Shown: positions 1 to 6,692 of the stretch, in pieces | How the letters are laid out: each line of letters starts with the position of its first letter | How positions within the stretch are numbered: position 1 is the first letter of the stretch | NCBI GenBank assembly: GCA_965652565.1 | Contig: CBFGWL010000038.1 | Coordinates: 1 to 25,604 of the forward strand | DNA length: 25,604 bases | Reading direction: 5' to 3' | Source: RSA11 sp965652565 | GTDB taxonomy: Bacteria > Actinomycetota > Thermoleophilia > Solirubrobacterales > 70-9 | Translations under genes and position numbers: made by a program | Notes under the pieces: model-generated | Database searches by the model: none | Told to the model about the DNA's origin: nothing | Seen by the model: the letters and a program-made list of their open reading frames with translations, nothing else

Positions 1-2
1 CG

Positions 3-1304
3 TCCGCGATGAGCGACGAGGACGCGGTCGTGGCGCGCGAGGCGAGCGGCCCGGTGACCGTCGAGCTCGACGGCGTCTCCTACGAGGTGCTGCTCGTCGA
101 GTCGGACCCGTGGGCGTACGACCGCTTCTACAACGTGATCGCGAACCCGATCCTGTGGTTCATCCAGCACTACCTCTGGGATCTGTCCAACGCGCCCGAC
201 ATCCGGCGCGAGGAGATCGAGGCCTGGGATCAGGGCTACCAGGTGGTGAACGCCGACATCGCCGAGGCGGTGTTGCGCACGGTCGCCGACGAGGACGACC
301 CGCTCGTGATGCTCCACGACTACCACCTCTACACCTGCCCGTCGCTGATCCGGCAGGAGCGCCCCGACGTCTTCCTCCAGCACTTCGTCCACATCCCGTG
401 GTCGCAGCCGGACTCCTGGCGCATCCTGCCCGCGCGGATGCGCGAGGACATCTACCGCGGCCTGCTCGCCAACGACATCATCGGCTTCCACACCACGGCG
501 TACTGCCGCAACTTCCTGCACTGCTGCCGGGAACTGATGGAGCTCGAGGTGGACTACGAGCGCGGCGCGGTGCTGCACGAGGGCCGCGAGACGTGGGTGC
601 GCGCCTACCCGCTCGCGATCGACGCCGAGCGCCTCGAGCGCGCCGCGGCCTCGGACGAGGTGGCCGCGTACGAGCGCGAGCTGCTGCGCCGGCGCCGCGA
701 CCACCTGATCATCCGCGTGGATCGCGCCGACCTCTCGAAGAACGTGCTGCGCGGCTTCACCGCGTTCGACGTCTTCCTGCAGCAGCATCCGGAGTTCCGC
801 GAGCGCGTGACCTTCATCGCGCACCTACAGCCGTCGCGCCAGGACGTGCCCGAGTACCAGGAGTACCTGGAGCGGATCGAGGCGCTCGTCGCCGTGGTGA
901 ACCACCGGCACGGGACGACCGACTGGATGCCCATCGACCTGCGGATCTACGAGAACTTCTACGAGGCGGTCGCGCGCTACAAGCACTTCGACCTGCTCAT
1001 GGTCAACGCGCTCTTCGACGGGATGAACCTGGTCGCGAAGGAGGCGCCGGCGGTCTCGACGCGCGACGGCGTGGTGATGCTCTCCGAGAACACCGGCGCC
1101 CACGAGGAGCTCGGCGACTGCGCGCTCACCGTGAACCCCTTCGACATCCAGGAGCAGGCCGACGCGATCCACCGCGCCCTGACGATGGACCCGGAGGAGC
1201 GTCGCCTGCGCGCCGACCGCCTCCGCGAGATCGTCCGCCGGCGCAACCCGCGCGCCTGGATCGACGAGCAGCTCGCCGACATCGAGCTGAAGCGCCGCGG
1301 ATAG
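3..1304 (+). CDS. otsA: Trehalose-6-phosphate synthase-like glycosyltransferase (GT20), 5' partial
   Basis: The family transfers glucose from a nucleotide sugar to glucose-6-phosphate, making trehalose-6-phosphate in the cytosol. The frame is open to the left window edge. The first ATG (position 9) lacks the usual GT20 N-terminal beta strand with its sugar-phosphate-binding Arg and Gly-Gly loop, so the true start probably lies upstream. Residues are counted from that ATG. HDYHL begins at residue 103 and HIPW at 128. The donor-phosphate motif, at about 236, reads RVDRADLSKN rather than the common RxDYxKG. DGMNLVAKE begins at 337 and carries the donor-binding acidic residues. The visible 431 residues compare with about 460-500 for complete enzymes. 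It converges on the next gene, with 30 bases between stops. No otsB phosphatase is visible here; it may lie upstream. The GT20 fold is sure. Exact acceptor and donor are less sure because of the altered motif. Confidence 0.88.
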   Translation, partial: SAMSDEDAVVAREASGPVTVELDGVSYEVLLVESDPWAYDRFYNVIANPILWFIQHYLWDLSNAPDIRREEIEAWDQGYQVVNADIAEAVLRTVADEDDPLVMLHDYHLYTCPSLIRQERPDVFLQHFVHIPWSQPDSWRILPARMREDIYRGLLANDIIGFHTTAYCRNFLHCCRELMELEVDYERGAVLHEGRETWVRAYPLAIDAERLERAAASDEVAAYERELLRRRRDHLIIRVDRADLSKNVLRGFTAFDVFLQQHPEFRERVTFIAHLQPSRQDVPEYQEYLERIEALVAVVNHRHGTTDWMPIDLRIYENFYEAVARYKHFDLLMVNALFDGMNLVAKEAPAVSTRDGVVMLSENTGAHEELGDCALTVNPFDIQEQADAIHRALTMDPEERRLRADRLREIVRRRNPRAWIDEQLADIELKRRG

Positions 1305-1334
1305 CCCGCTGCGGACGCTCGCGAGCCCGCGCCT

Positions 1335-2864
1335 TCAGCCCACCACCTTCGCGCGCGCAGTCCGCGAGCGGCCCGCCTCATACGGGTAGCCCTCCTGGCG
1401 CGGCACGTGGGCGCGAAAGGCGTAGGTGCGCCTGCCCGTCGTCGAGCGGAAGCGGTAGGCGCCGTTCCACACGCCGCGCCCGTTCGTGCGTCCGCCCGCG
1501 ATCCGCAGCCAGCGACCCCGGGACCGGGCGCGGACCTCGACGCGGCGCCCGCCGGCGGCGGGCCCGGTGAGCCGCACCCGGAAGTGCAGGCGCTCGCCGT
1601 TCGTGAGCGTGCGCTTGGGCGCGACCCGCAGCCGCGGCCGGGCCCGCGAGCGCAGGGTGAGGTAGCGCTCGAGCGCGCGCTCGGCGTCCGGCCAGTGCGC
1701 GATCCGGATCTCGCGCGAGGGGCCCCGCGGGATGCGCGCCTCGTAGCGCCCGCGGGCGTCGGTGCGCCGCGTGGCGATCACGGTCTCCCGGGCGCTCGCG
1801 GAGCGGGGCCGGGCCGCGATGCACACCTCGGCGCCCGCGAGGGGCTCGCCGCGCTCGTCGAGCACGCGGCCCGCCACGAACGCGGGCTTGTTCGCCGGCA
1901 CGCGCCGGGTCGTGCCGCCACCGCGAAAGCGCGCGAGCAGGCGCGCGCCGCCCGTCGCCGAGACGGGGCAGGCGTTGTCGACGCGGACCGAGCGCGTCGC
2001 GCAGCGGCGGTTCGTCCGGGTGTCGCGCGCCAGGTCGGCCGCGCAGACGCGCAGGCGGTTGCGCCCCTGGCGAAAGCGCTCCCCGGTGCGGACGTCGAAG
2101 CTCACGCTCGGGGAGGCCGGGCAGGGCCGCAGGCGCAGCGCGACCCCTTCGCTCACCTTGCAGTCGAGCGTGCGGGCGGCGAGCGAGCGCCCGTTCAGAT
2201 CCACGGTGACCGTGCGCACGCCCGAGCCCGCGTCGCTGGCGCTCACGACGAGCGTCTGGCGCCCGCGCCGTGAGCCCGGCTCGGCGAGCGTGCCGCCCAG
2301 CTCGAGCCGCGGCGCGCGCAGGTCCCGCAGGGCCAGGGAGATCCGGCGCAGGTGGATGTAGGCACCGCGGCCGGGGCCGCACTGCTTGCGGTTCGTGCAG
2401 GCGAGGCGCGCGATGAGCGCGCGGCCGGCGCGGCCCTGCCAGCTCACCGCGTGCCGGTCGCCGCGCACGTTCGGGAGCTGCTTCCGGCCGCCGCCCTCGA
2501 GCCCGATGCTGATCTGCGGCACGTGCCAGCCCTGGCTCGCCGCGCGCACCTGCATCCCGGCGCGCACGATCTCGGTGCCGGGCGGGGCGGTGAGCTCCCA
2601 GGCGCCGTGACGGCCGCTGCGCGTGGGCTTGCTGCCGGGCTCATGCTCGATGGTGAGCCCTTGGTCGCGGCAGGCGGCGCGCCCGATGTAGGCGGGGGAG
2701 GTGCTGCGGTAGCTGGCGTCGGCGTGTCCGGCGCCGAGGCCCGGATGGCACTGCACGGCGCGGTAGGTGCCCGCGTCGGCCCGGCCGGCGCCGGCGAGGA
2801 AGGCGGCGAGGCCGGCGAGCAGGGCGAGCGCCGTGATCGCGGGCCTCGTACGCAGATGGTTCAT
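1335..2864 (-). CDS. Secreted protein with carboxypeptidase-regulatory-like domain
   Basis: The predicted product has 509 residues. The start is the ATG at 2864, preceded by a strong ribosome site (GAAGGAG, complement of about 2871-2877). The frame stays open upstream to 3290, but that part is a shadow of the neighbouring gene. A signal peptide covers residues 1-31: a basic start, a long Ala/Leu core and an A-D-A cleavage box. The mature part has paired Cys residues and two beta-rich regions. The first has a DAGSGVRTVTVDLNG-type Ig-like strand pattern (around residues 180-290). The second is a carboxypeptidase regulatory-like/Cna-B-type fold, with GRVLDERGEPLAGAEV and later TDARGRYEARIP (around 320-390). 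A basic beta-rich C-terminus follows. No catalytic motif is seen, so a structural or cell-surface role is likely but unproven. It lies 22 bases after the gene at 2887-3420, probably in one transcript. Confidence 0.8.
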   Translation of the reverse strand: MNHLRTRPAITALALLAGLAAFLAGAGRADAGTYRAVQCHPGLGAGHADASYRSTSPAYIGRAACRDQGLTIEHEPGSKPTRSGRHGAWELTAPPGTEIVRAGMQVRAASQGWHVPQISIGLEGGGRKQLPNVRGDRHAVSWQGRAGRALIARLACTNRKQCGPGRGAYIHLRRISLALRDLRAPRLELGGTLAEPGSRRGRQTLVVSASDAGSGVRTVTVDLNGRSLAARTLDCKVSEGVALRLRPCPASPSVSFDVRTGERFRQGRNRLRVCAADLARDTRTNRRCATRSVRVDNACPVSATGGARLLARFRGGGTTRRVPANKPAFVAGRVLDERGEPLAGAEVCIAARPRSASARETVIATRRTDARGRYEARIPRGPSREIRIAHWPDAERALERYLTLRSRARPRLRVAPKRTLTNGERLHFRVRLTGPAAGGRRVEVRARSRGRWLRIAGGRTNGRGVWNGAYRFRSTTGRRTYAFRAHVPRQEGYPYEAGRSRTARAKVVG

Positions 2865-2886
2865 GCGGATCTCCTTCGGGTCGTGG

Positions 2887-3420
2887 TCAACGTTCGAAGC
2901 CGAACTCGGGCGGCGCGTTGCGGCGCTCGGGACGCTCCGGAGGCGAGGACGGCGGAGCGGGCGCCGGGGGCGGCGATGCCGCGACGACCGGGTCCGGGGG
3001 CGGCGGGGTCGCGACGCTCGGCGCGGGGGCGGGCGCAGGAGGCGCCGCCGGCTGAGGCGGCTCGCGGGGCTCGGGGATCCTGGGCCGGCGTTCCCGCGCT
3101 CGCCGGCGTGCGTTCGCAGGCCGCCGGCGCTGCGCCCTGGAGCGCCGCTCGGCGTGCGCTCGCGAGCGCACGCGCCGCGCCTGCTCGGCCGCCGCGAGCG
3201 CTCTGCGAACGCGCGCGCGAACCCCCGGGGCGTCCTCGCCGGCCGCCGGGGGTACGGCCGGCGAGGACTCATGGGGCAAGAGCCCCACATCGGGGGGCAG
3301 GGGAGGAGGATCGGACGGCCCGGTCATGCCCACGAGCAGGGCGATCGCGGCGATTCCGAGGGCGAGGGAGCCGCCCAGGCGTGCCGCCGCGCGCCAGCTG
3401 ATGACCGGTCGTCCACCCAT
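2887..3420 (-). CDS. Membrane-anchored Pro/Ala/Arg-rich hypothetical protein
   Basis: The predicted product has 177 residues and no recognised family. A short basic N-terminus is followed by one hydrophobic helix (about residues 14-33). An Arg/Ala-rich stretch (about 65-115) that could be helical comes next, then a Pro/Ala-rich tail. This looks like an inner-membrane or signal-anchor protein whose extended tail reaches the wall or periplasmic side. The ATG at 3420 has no good Shine-Dalgarno. The gene is divergent from rpsF, with 69 bases between the starts, and 22 bases upstream of the secreted-protein gene, which has a strong ribosome site. The two minus-strand genes probably share a promoter in the rpsF intergenic region. 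Low complexity makes the coding call less sure, but frame position, membrane helix and spacing support it. Confidence 0.6.
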   Translation of the reverse strand: MGGRPVISWRAAARLGGSLALGIAAIALLVGMTGPSDPPPLPPDVGLLPHESSPAVPPAAGEDAPGVRARVRRALAAAEQARRVRSRAHAERRSRAQRRRPANARRRARERRPRIPEPREPPQPAAPPAPAPAPSVATPPPPDPVVAASPPPAPAPPSSPPERPERRNAPPEFGFER

Positions 3421-3472
3421 GCACAGCCGACAACCCCGGCCCCCGAAAACGCGCCCCCCAACCCGCCGCCGC

Positions 3473-3478
3473 TATATT
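3473..3478 (+). promoter_or_regulatory. Putative -10 element of rpsF (TATATT)
   Basis: TATATT stands out in very GC-rich DNA and ends 11 bases before the TTG start of rpsF. No Shine-Dalgarno lies between, so the transcript would start at or within a few bases of the start codon. No convincing -35 is seen. Confidence 0.5.
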
Positions 3479-3489
3479 CATTCGCCGTT

Positions 3490-3972
3490 TTGGCGAAGCC
3501 TGCTCCCGAATATGAATTGGTCCTGATGCTCGACCCCGAGCTGCCCGACGACCGCCGCAACGAGATCGCGGTGGAAGCGCGTCGGCGCATCGAGGGTTCC
3601 GGCGAGCTCAAGCAGGAGCGCTCTTGGGGGCTGCGCAAGCTCGCCTACGAGATCAAGCAGCGCACCGAGGCGGATTACCGCTTCTTCCGCTTCGCGAAGG
3701 ACGGCAACCTGCTCGACGATCTCAACCACAGCCTCAAGATCGCCGACGGCGTCCTGCGCTTCCGGATCTACAAGGTCGAGCCCGATGCCCCCGTGATCGA
3801 CCCGCCGCCGCCCTTCACGCTGGCGGCCACCTCGCAGCGCGCCGGCGGTGGGCGCGGCCGCCGCGACGAGGAGCGTCCGCCTCGCGGCCCGGAGCCCAGC
3901 GGCGAGCCGCAGGGCGAGGGCGAGAGCGCGCCCGCCGCGGCCGAGTCCGCCTCCAGCGGCGACGAGTCCTAG
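3490..3972 (+). CDS. rpsF: 30S ribosomal protein S6
   Basis: S6 binds 16S rRNA in the 30S platform together with S18, encoded two genes downstream. The start is TTG at 3490. It gives an N-terminus leading into YELVLMLDPEL, the first beta strand of the S6 fold. The frame is open far upstream, but that part is a shadow. The next ATG (3526) would cut the strand. RRRIEGSGELKQERSWGLRKLAYEI and DYRFFRF match the conserved central part of S6. The product is 160 residues against about 95-100 usually. The extra, roughly 55 C-terminal residues are rich in Pro, Gly, Glu and Ala, probably disordered. It is the first gene of the rpsF-ssb-rpsR-rplI cluster and is divergent from the Pro-rich membrane protein. 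Confidence 0.95.
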   Translation: MAKPAPEYELVLMLDPELPDDRRNEIAVEARRRIEGSGELKQERSWGLRKLAYEIKQRTEADYRFFRFAKDGNLLDDLNHSLKIADGVLRFRIYKVEPDAPVIDPPPPFTLAATSQRAGGGRGRRDEERPPRGPEPSGEPQGEGESAPAAAESASSGDES

Positions 3973-4030
3973 CCCCCCGCGGGCAACGATCCCGCTATTT
4001 GGGCATTTCCCGTCCTCGGCCCCTCCCGAG

Positions 4031-4056
4031 GGGGCGAGTGGTGACCGACTCGCTCC
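4031..4056 (+). other. Hairpin in the rpsF-ssb intergenic region
   Basis: Bases 4031-4039 can pair with 4048-4056 (GCGAGT with ACTCGC at the core, extended by a G-T and two G-C pairs) around an 8-base loop. There is no T-run, so it is not a classical terminator. It lies just before the -10-like TAGACT (4058-4063) and could be an attenuator or chance structure in GC-rich DNA. Confidence 0.3.
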
Positions 4057-4057
4057 T

Positions 4058-4063
4058 TAGACT
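4058..4063 (+). promoter_or_regulatory. Putative -10 element upstream of ssb (TAGACT)
   Basis: The hexamer is identical to the one before the biotin carboxylase gene. A start about 7 bases downstream would leave a leader of some 30 bases holding the ssb ribosome site. This may be an internal promoter of the ribosomal cluster. No clear -35 is visible. Confidence 0.35.
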
Positions 4064-4100
4064 GGGGCACTGAGCAAGCAATCTGTGAAAGGGCTGATCG

Positions 4101-4568
4101 ATGGCCGCCTCCAACATCAACGTCGTAGTCGTCACCGGAAACCTCACGCGCGATCCCGAGCTGCGCAGCCTCCCGAGTGGCAGCTCCGTCTGCAAGCTGC
4201 GGATCGCGGTCAACACCCGCCGCAAGAACGCCCAGGGCGAGTGGGAGGACAAGCCCAACTACTTCGACGTCACCGTCTGGGGCGCCCAGGGTGAGAACTG
4301 CGCGACGTATCTGTCGAAGGGACGCCCGGTCGCCATCGAGGGTCGCCTCGACTGGCGCGAGTGGGAGGCCCAGGACGGCACGAAGCGCCAGGCCGTGGAG
4401 ATCATCGCCAACAGCGTCCAGTTCCTCGGCAGCCGCGACGGCGCGGCTCCGGGCGGCCAGGGCGGCGGTGGCTTCGCCGGCGGATCCGACATCCCGGCGG
4501 ACACCTCGGACTTCGAGTCCGCGTCGCCCGCGGGCGTCGGCGCCGGGGACGACGACATCCCGTTCTAG
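4101..4568 (+). CDS. ssb: Single-stranded DNA-binding protein
   Basis: The product of 155 residues protects single-stranded DNA during replication and recruits partner proteins. The N-terminal OB fold (about residues 1-112) is clear: NVVVVTGNLTRDPELRSLP, then NYFDVTVWGAQGENCATYLSKG and VAIEGRLDWREWE, all signatures of bacterial SSB. A Gly-rich linker follows. The protein ends in the acidic tip DDDIPF, the conserved docking site for partners such as primase, RecO or exonuclease I. The ATG has a GAAAGGG ribosome site (4087-4093). The position between rpsF and rpsR is the standard bacterial arrangement. It is probably the main replicative SSB. Confidence 0.97.
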   Translation: MAASNINVVVVTGNLTRDPELRSLPSGSSVCKLRIAVNTRRKNAQGEWEDKPNYFDVTVWGAQGENCATYLSKGRPVAIEGRLDWREWEAQDGTKRQAVEIIANSVQFLGSRDGAAPGGQGGGGFAGGSDIPADTSDFESASPAGVGAGDDDIPF

Positions 4569-4586
4569 GGCGCGGGACGCCGCTCG

Positions 4587-4604
4587 CGGGCGCTCGCGCG
4601 CCCG
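4587..4604 (+). terminator. Possible GC hairpin after ssb
   Basis: CGGGCGC (4587-4593) pairs with GCGCCCG (4598-4604) around a 4-base loop, about 20 bases after the ssb stop. No T-run follows, so it might only stabilise the transcript end or pause RNA polymerase. Confidence 0.3.
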
Positions 4605-4630
4605 TCGGCGGCTAACTCAAAACACGTAGC

Positions 4631-4636
4631 TACAAT
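4631..4636 (+). promoter_or_regulatory. Putative -10 element upstream of rpsR (TACAAT)
   Basis: TACAAT matches the housekeeping -10 well and sits in a small A/T-rich island (4611-4640). Initiation about 7 bases on would put the hairpin at 4644-4665 at the very 5' end of an rpsR leader of some 70 bases. The -35 is not obvious. Confidence 0.45.
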
Positions 4637-4643
4637 GTCGCTT

Positions 4644-4665
4644 CGCGCCGCCACCGGGCGGCGCG
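4644..4665 (+). promoter_or_regulatory. Perfect hairpin in the rpsR leader, possible r-protein control site
   Basis: CGCGCCGCC (4644-4652) pairs perfectly with GGCGGCGCG (4657-4665) around the loop ACCG. It lies between the putative promoter and the rpsR ribosome site (GGAG, 4702-4705) and lacks a T-run. The S6:S18 complex is known in other bacteria to bind leader hairpins carrying a CCG in the apical part, and this loop contains CCG. That link is inference; the stem lacks an obvious bulge. Confidence 0.4.
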
Positions 4666-4715
4666 CGGCATGAGATGAGACAGATGCAGTCGACAACCAA
4701 GCGGAGCTACTGCTG

Positions 4716-4982
4716 ATGGCACGTCGTGCACAGAGGAGCACCTCTGGCGGGCGTCGCGCAGGCCGTCGTGGCGAGCGGGTCCGTCCCCGCAAGTACACGC
4801 GGATCACCGCCGAGTCGATCGACTACAAGGACCTCAACCTCCTGCGCCGCTTCATCTCCGACCGCGGCAAGATCCGCTCGCGCCGCGTCACCGGGCTCTC
4901 CCGCGAGCATCAGCGGGAGCTGGCTCTGGCGGTGAAGCGGGCGCGCGAGCTGGCGCTCCTGCCGTACGTCGGCGACCGTTGA
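4716..4982 (+). CDS. rpsR: 30S ribosomal protein S18
   Basis: S18 has 88 residues here, near the family's usual 75-90, and binds the 30S platform as a partner of S6. An Arg-rich, flexible N-terminus precedes the conserved core: IDYKDLNLLRRFISDRGKI, then RRVTGLSREHQRELALAVKRARELALLPY. This is the textbook S18 signature. The ATG at 4716 has a GGAG site 10 bases before it. The leader of about 147 bases after ssb carries a candidate promoter and a hairpin, so the gene may be controlled separately from ssb. rplI follows after 10 bases. No Cys zinc motif is present, so this is the zinc-free form. Confidence 0.97.
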   Translation: MARRAQRSTSGGRRAGRRGERVRPRKYTRITAESIDYKDLNLLRRFISDRGKIRSRRVTGLSREHQRELALAVKRARELALLPYVGDR

Positions 4983-4992
4983 TCGAGACCTG

Positions 4993-5454
4993 ATGGCGCG
5001 CACGACGCAAGCGATCCTCCTGAAGGACGTCGAGAACCTCGGCGCCGCCGGGGATGCCGTCGAAGTCTCCTCGGGATACCTGCGCAACTACCTCGAGCCC
5101 CGCAAGCTGGCGCAGCCGGCGACCAAGGGCGCGCTCGAGGAGGCGCTGCGCCGCCGCGAGGCGGCCGAGCGCGCGAAGCGCGAGGCCGAGGAGCGCGCCG
5201 AGGAGAACGCCGCGCTGCTCTCGCGCACGGTGCTCACCATCCAGCACCGCGCCGGCGAGGACGGCAAGCTCTTCGGCTCGGTCACGACCACCGAGATCGC
5301 GCAGGCGATCCAGGAGGCGCGCGGCCTGCGGATCGATCGCAAGAAGATCAACCTCGAGGAGCCGATCCGCGAGGTCGGCACGTACATGATCGAGGTCGAG
5401 GTCGCCGGCGGCCACAAGGCGAAGGTCAAGACGATCGTCGCCGAGGCGCACTGA
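4993..5454 (+). CDS. rplI: 50S ribosomal protein L9
   Basis: L9 binds 23S rRNA near the L1 stalk base and bridges neighbouring ribosomes. The product is 153 residues, the normal length. The N-terminal domain shows AILLKDVENLGAAGDAVEVSSGYLRNYLEP, the hallmark of the family. A charged connecting helix (about residues 45-75, rich in Ala, Arg and Glu) links it to the C-terminal rRNA-binding domain, with GKLFGSVTTTEIAQAI and the final strands near residues 130-150. The start is 10 bases after rpsR. The gene ends the ribosomal cluster and converges on the sigma-like gene, 42 bases away. Confidence 0.97.
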   Translation: MARTTQAILLKDVENLGAAGDAVEVSSGYLRNYLEPRKLAQPATKGALEEALRRREAAERAKREAEERAEENAALLSRTVLTIQHRAGEDGKLFGSVTTTEIAQAIQEARGLRIDRKKINLEEPIREVGTYMIEVEVAGGHKAKVKTIVAEAH

Positions 5455-5470
5455 GCCGCTCGCCGGCGGC
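5455..5470 (+). terminator. Weak hairpin after rplI
   Basis: GCCGC (5455-5459) pairs with GCGGC (5466-5470) directly after the rplI stop. With five pairs and no T-run it is only a possible end structure between two convergent genes. Confidence 0.2.
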
Positions 5471-5496
5471 CCCTATCGAAGCTCTGTAGCGCGGCG

Positions 5497-6477
5497 TCAG
5501 CGCGGTCCGAGCAGACCGCCGACGGCGTCCACGACGCAGCCCACGATGCCCGTGCAGCCGCCGTTTGCGGGCGGTGAGGACGGCGGCGGCGTCGGCGAAG
5601 GTGACGGGTTGCTGGGCACCGGCGGTGGTGTGACCGTCGGCGGGGTCGAGGCAGGCTGCTCGCTCGCCGGGCTCGTCGAGGGGGTGCTGGGCGCGGGCGT
5701 GGCCGGAGCCGGAGCCGCGGGTGCCGGTGCCGTGCTGCTCGGCTGAGCGGGCACGGGGTCGGCGGCCGGCGCCGCGGAGCTCGGCTTGCTCCGTTCGGGC
5801 TTCGGCCGCTGCCTGGGCTTCGTCTTCTTGCTCGCCGGCTTGGACTTCGTGATCGTGACGGTGCTCGATGGGGTCGGCTCCGAGGTGGCGTAGGCGGGGC
5901 CGGAGTCGGCGCGCTGCGAGGCTGCGCCGTCGCCCTCATCGGAGCCGGTGAAGAGCACGCCCAGCGCGGCGGCGACGGCCACGACGCCGATCGCGAGCCC
6001 CGCGATGGCGGTGCGGGTGAAGTGCGGTAGGCGCAGCGGGAACGCCAGCGCGGCGGCGCGGTCGCGCTCGTTCTCCTCGCCGTCGGCGGGGGCGCTTGGC
6101 GCAGGCGTGGCTGCCGGCGCGGCCGCGGCGATCGCGGGCTCGTCGGCGTGCGCCGCGGCCGGTGCGGGCGTCGCGCTGAAGTCGGGAGGTGGGGTGAGCA
6201 GCCGGGCGCGCAGCTCCTCGCGCGCGATCTCGCGGGTGATGCTGTTCAGCCAGACGCCCGCATGCTGGGGCGCGGCGCCGTCGCGCAGCTGCTCTCTCGC
6301 CTGAGCCAGGGCGCGGTCCACGACCTCGTCGGCCGAGCTCGGGTCGACGAAATCCCAGGCGGTGATCTCCATGCTGCGCCGATAGCGGCGCGAGAGCTCC
6401 TCGAAGGCGGCGTCGTCGCCGGCTGCGCATTGCCTGATCAGCTCGTCAGGCGCGTTCTGTTGACCCGCTTGCTCCAT
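5497..6477 (-). CDS. Sigma-70 region 2-like domain fused to a membrane helix and Pro/Ser/Thr-rich tail
   Basis: The predicted product has 326 residues. Residues about 11-93 look like ECF sigma factor region 2: DELIRQCAAGDDAAFEELSRRYRR, an acidic SSADEVVDRALAQA part in place of the usual AEDLVQE, and WLNSITREIAREELR resembling the helix that contacts the -10 element. No region 4 helix-turn-helix follows. Instead there is an Ala/Pro linker (about 95-150), one transmembrane helix (about 155-177) and an outside tail rich in Pro, Ser, Thr, Ala and Lys. The tail ends in a short two-Cys segment, GGCTGIVGCVVDAVGG. This looks like a membrane-tethered sigma2 module, perhaps a regulator or a former sigma factor. 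The gene interrupts the usual rplI-dnaB order on the opposite strand. The domain reading is by eye; the function is unknown. Confidence 0.72.
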   Translation of the reverse strand: MEQAGQQNAPDELIRQCAAGDDAAFEELSRRYRRSMEITAWDFVDPSSADEVVDRALAQAREQLRDGAAPQHAGVWLNSITREIAREELRARLLTPPPDFSATPAPAAAHADEPAIAAAAPAATPAPSAPADGEENERDRAAALAFPLRLPHFTRTAIAGLAIGVVAVAAALGVLFTGSDEGDGAASQRADSGPAYATSEPTPSSTVTITKSKPASKKTKPRQRPKPERSKPSSAAPAADPVPAQPSSTAPAPAAPAPATPAPSTPSTSPASEQPASTPPTVTPPPVPSNPSPSPTPPPSSPPANGGCTGIVGCVVDAVGGLLGPR

Positions 6478-6692
6478 CGAACCCCGTCCCTGTCGTCGAT
6501 GATCCGTCCGCCGACGGTAACGCAGCTCGCCCGCTCATGCGCCGGTGATCGGGTCGCGGCGATCGCCTGCTACATCGTTGTCGCAAAACCCGGAAACAGG
6601 TCCGGCGCTGCGGCGCGCATTCTGCTTTGCTCGCTGCCGAGCACCAGCGGGGGCGAATGCCGCCGGGGAACGGTCTTACATCTGACGAGGGA
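6478..6692. other. Divergent intergenic region before dnaB
   Basis: This 215-base region separates the sigma-like gene (minus) from dnaB (plus). On the minus strand a -10-like TACCGT (complement of 6514-6519) precedes the sigma-like gene. On the plus strand TTACAT (6676-6681) lies 11 bases before the chosen dnaB start. A slightly A-rich patch (CAAAACCCGGAAACAGG, about 6584-6600) breaks the GC-rich background. I see no gene or repeat in it. Confidence 0.35.

Noticed and set aside
110..1570. Long plus-strand open frame of 486 codons
   Set aside because: It overlaps the GT20 gene in another frame and gives Arg/Pro/Ala-rich sequence with no motif, the usual shadow in GC-rich DNA.
2767..3489. Upstream extension of rpsF (open frame of 401 codons in total)
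   Set aside because: The extension lies opposite the Pro-rich membrane gene, has low-complexity Arg-rich sequence and no S6 similarity; TTG 3490 gives the normal N-terminus.
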